Notes under the pieces: generated by a model | What the model saw: the letters and a program-made list of their open reading frames with translations, nothing else | Told to the model about the DNA's origin: nothing | Databases searched by the model: none | Program-made: the position numbers and the translations under genes | Assembly (NCBI RefSeq): GCF_910579365.1 | Contig: NZ_CAJTUX010000052.1 | Location: forward strand, 1 to 20,041 | Reading direction: 5' to 3' | Origin: an uncultured Oscillibacter sp. | Lineage (GTDB): Bacteria > Bacillota > Clostridia > Oscillospirales > Oscillospiraceae | Length of the DNA stretch: 20,041 nucleotides | Shown here: piece by piece, positions 18,511 through 20,041 of the stretch | How the letters are laid out: every line of letters begins with the position of its first letter | Position numbering within the stretch: position 1 is the first letter of the stretch

Positions 18511-18615
18511 ATGTATGCGCCGACCATCCGGCCCGCGTCGCCGGAGCCCGTCCTCCCCTTCCCGGAGCGGAACCCCGCCAAAGTTCTTACAATTTGTAAT
18601 CAATATTCTTTATAA
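18511..18615 (+). CDS. Possible 34-residue upstream ORF between T-box and ileS
   Basis: ATG 18511 is preceded by GGAAAGGAGG at 7 bases, one of the best ribosome sites in the window. It opens a 34-codon frame beginning MYAPTIRPASPEPVLPFPER and ending at TAA 18613-18615, 19 bases before the ileS start. It is Pro-rich, with no run of isoleucine codons, so it is not a classic attenuator peptide. It may be translated only when the T-box reads through and could feed ribosomes to ileS. A chance frame is possible. Confidence 0.4.
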   Translation: MYAPTIRPASPEPVLPFPERNPAKVLTICNQYSL

Positions 18616-18634
18616 TACAAGGAGGAATCTACCC

Positions 18635-20041
18635 ATGGACTACAACAAGACCATTCACCTTCCCAAGACGGACTTTCCCATGCGGGCCGGCCTGCCCAAG
18701 CGGGAGCCGGAGATGCTGAAGCGCTGGGAGAGCGAGGACCTTTATCACGAGCTTCTCAAGAAAAACGAGGGCAAACCCCTCTTTAACCTCCACGACGGCC
18801 CTCCCTTCTCCAACGGGTCCATCCACATGGGCACCGCCATGAACAAGGCCATCAAGGACATCATCACCCGGTCCTACGCCATGCGGGGCTACTACACCCC
18901 CTATATCCCCGGCTGGGACAACCACGGCATGCCCATCGAGTCCAACATCATCAAGCAGAACAAGCTCAACCACAAGGCCATGAGCATTCCCGACTTCCGC
19001 TCCGCCTGCCGCGACTTCGCCGCCCACTATGTGGACGTGCAGCGGGACGCCTTCAAGCGCATCGGCGTGGTGGGCGACTGGGACCACCCCTACCTTACCA
19101 TGGACCCCGGCTTTGAGGCCGAGGAGGTGAAGGTCTTCGGGGCCATGTACAAGAAGGGGTATATCTACAAGGGCCTCAAGCCCGTGTACTGGTGCCCCCA
19201 CGACGAGACGGCCCTGGCCGAGGCTGAGATTGAGTATCAGGACGACCCCTGCACCACCGTCTATGTGAAGTTCCCCATGCACGAGGATCAGGGGAAGCTG
19301 GCGGCCTATGACAAGAGCAAGCTCTTCTTCGTCATTTGGACCACCACCATCTGGACCCTCCCGGGGAACCTGGCCATCGCCCTGCACCCCGCCGAGAGCT
19401 ATGCCATTGTGCGGGCCTCCAACGGCGAGCACTATATCATGGCGGAGGCCCTGACGGAGAAGGTCATGGGCCTGGGCGGCTTCGATTCCTGGGAGATCGT
19501 GGAGACCCATCCCGGCAGCTTCTTTGAAAACATGCTGGCGGACCACCCCTTCCTGCCCAAGACCAGCCGCCTGCTGCTGGCGGACTACGTCACCATGGAC
19601 AGCGGCACCGGCTGCGTCCACACCGCCCCCGGCTTCGGCGCGGACGACTATCAGACCTGCAAACGCTATGGCATGGACATGGTGGTCCCCGTGGACGACC
19701 AGGGACGGCACACGGACTACGCCGGAAAATACGCCGGCATGTCCACCGACGAGTCCAACCCCGTCATCCTCCAGGACATGAAGGAGAGCGGCATGCTCTT
19801 CGCCCAGGAGGACATCGTCCACAGCTATCCCCACTGCTGGCGCTGCAAGAGCCCCATCATCTTCCGGGCCACGCCCCAGTGGTTCTGCTCCGTGGAATCC
19901 TTTAAGGACCAGGCCATCGCCGCCGCCGAGGAAGTCCGCTGGGTCCCCAAGTGGGGCATCGACCGGATGAAGTCCATGATTCGGGAGCGGGCGGACTGGT
20001 GCATCAGCCGCCAGCGCCGCTGGGGCCTGCCCATCCCCGTG
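18635..20041 (+). CDS. ileS: Isoleucyl-tRNA synthetase (3' end missing)
   Basis: The first 469 codons of the gene; the frame is open to the last base, and the full protein should be about 1,030 residues. It charges tRNA-Ile with isoleucine in the cytoplasm. Class I signatures seen: LHDGPPFSNGSIHMGTAMNKAIKD, where HMGT is the HIGH motif, then YIPGWDNHGMPIE, and the editing domain starting after YWCPHDETALAEAEIEY, with FVIWTTTIWTLPGNLAI and SGTGCVHTAPGFGADDY. After this come HCWRCKSPIIFRATPQWF and ADWCISRQRRWGLPIP, the usual region before the KMSKS loop, which lies outside the window. AAGGAGG lies 9 bases before the ATG. Control is by the T-box upstream. The sequence resembles the long-form (eukaryote-like/type 2) IleRS; which type it is cannot be settled without the C-terminus. 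Confidence 0.97.
   Translation, partial: MDYNKTIHLPKTDFPMRAGLPKREPEMLKRWESEDLYHELLKKNEGKPLFNLHDGPPFSNGSIHMGTAMNKAIKDIITRSYAMRGYYTPYIPGWDNHGMPIESNIIKQNKLNHKAMSIPDFRSACRDFAAHYVDVQRDAFKRIGVVGDWDHPYLTMDPGFEAEEVKVFGAMYKKGYIYKGLKPVYWCPHDETALAEAEIEYQDDPCTTVYVKFPMHEDQGKLAAYDKSKLFFVIWTTTIWTLPGNLAIALHPAESYAIVRASNGEHYIMAEALTEKVMGLGGFDSWEIVETHPGSFFENMLADHPFLPKTSRLLLADYVTMDSGTGCVHTAPGFGADDYQTCKRYGMDMVVPVDDQGRHTDYAGKYAGMSTDESNPVILQDMKESGMLFAQEDIVHSYPHCWRCKSPIIFRATPQWFCSVESFKDQAIAAAEEVRWVPKWGIDRMKSMIRERADWCISRQRRWGLPIPV

Noticed and set aside
18611..18616. A second ileS promoter (TATAAT just before the ribosome site)
   Set aside because: A start about 7 bases later would fall on the ribosome site itself, and no -35 lies at the right distance.
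18629..19834. A 401-codon leftward open frame at the window end
   Set aside because: It is antisense to ileS, whose forward frame has all class I synthetase motifs and a T-box upstream.

Overview
The window (20,041 bp, GC-rich) looks like the chromosome of a high-GC Bacillota, most likely a gut clostridium of the Oscillospiraceae/Ruminococcaceae type (Flavonifractor/Lawsonibacter/Oscillibacter-like). This is inferred from the gene families (T-box-controlled ileS, SprA-related protein, DUF4349 lipoprotein, DUF4330 and DUF421 proteins, CsaB), strong AGGAGG ribosome sites, sigma-A-type promoters and T-tailed hairpin terminators. The species cannot be fixed from the sequence alone. I see no phage, transposase, CRISPR array or rRNA. 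Most of the window is ordinary core and housekeeping DNA.

Layout. 1-1735 (+): the end of a membrane acyltransferase, then a DUF421/YetF membrane protein whose ribosome site lies inside a terminator-like hairpin. 1841-6039 (-): a leftward block containing the SprA-related metalloprotease-like protein, a Nudix hydrolase, a DUF4349 lipoprotein, a metallo-beta-lactamase-fold hydrolase and a HAD phosphatase. Only the last two are tightly coupled; terminators separate several of the others. 6040-6549: a 7-bp tandem repeat, the terminator and a palindromic element behind tRNA-Leu(UAG), and divergent promoters for the tRNA and pyridoxamine kinase. 6550-7413 (+): the pyridoxal/pyridoxamine kinase. 7527-9398 (-) and 9703-11079 (+): a divergent pair, a secreted LysM-tailed 5'-nucleotidase and a dihydropyrimidinase/hydantoinase, both plausibly used in nucleotide or pyrimidine salvage.

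11080-11404 holds the first copy of a 77-bp dispersed repeat and a region of open codons behind the DUF4330 gene. DUF4330 (-) and a glycosyltransferase-CsaB fusion (+) diverge from one promoter region whose -10 box is a perfect palindrome usable on both strands. Next come a 57-residue protein (-), a flavin-dependent alpha-hydroxy-acid oxidizing protein with a four-cysteine N-terminus (+), the second copy of the 77-bp repeat, and a MATE transporter (-).

17257-18161 carries a cysteine-rich small protein, a 70-residue XRE regulator and a divergent 57-residue basic protein. The last two are separated by two nearly identical 17-bp operator-like sites. 18179-20041 is a T-box leader with an isoleucine AUC specifier, followed by a 34-codon open frame with a strong ribosome site and then the first 469 codons of isoleucyl-tRNA synthetase, cut by the window end.

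The best candidates for something undescribed are the two-operator XRE/small-protein module, the 77-bp repeat found between convergent genes, and the glycosyltransferase-CsaB fusion. None amounts to a recognised new defence or mobile system.
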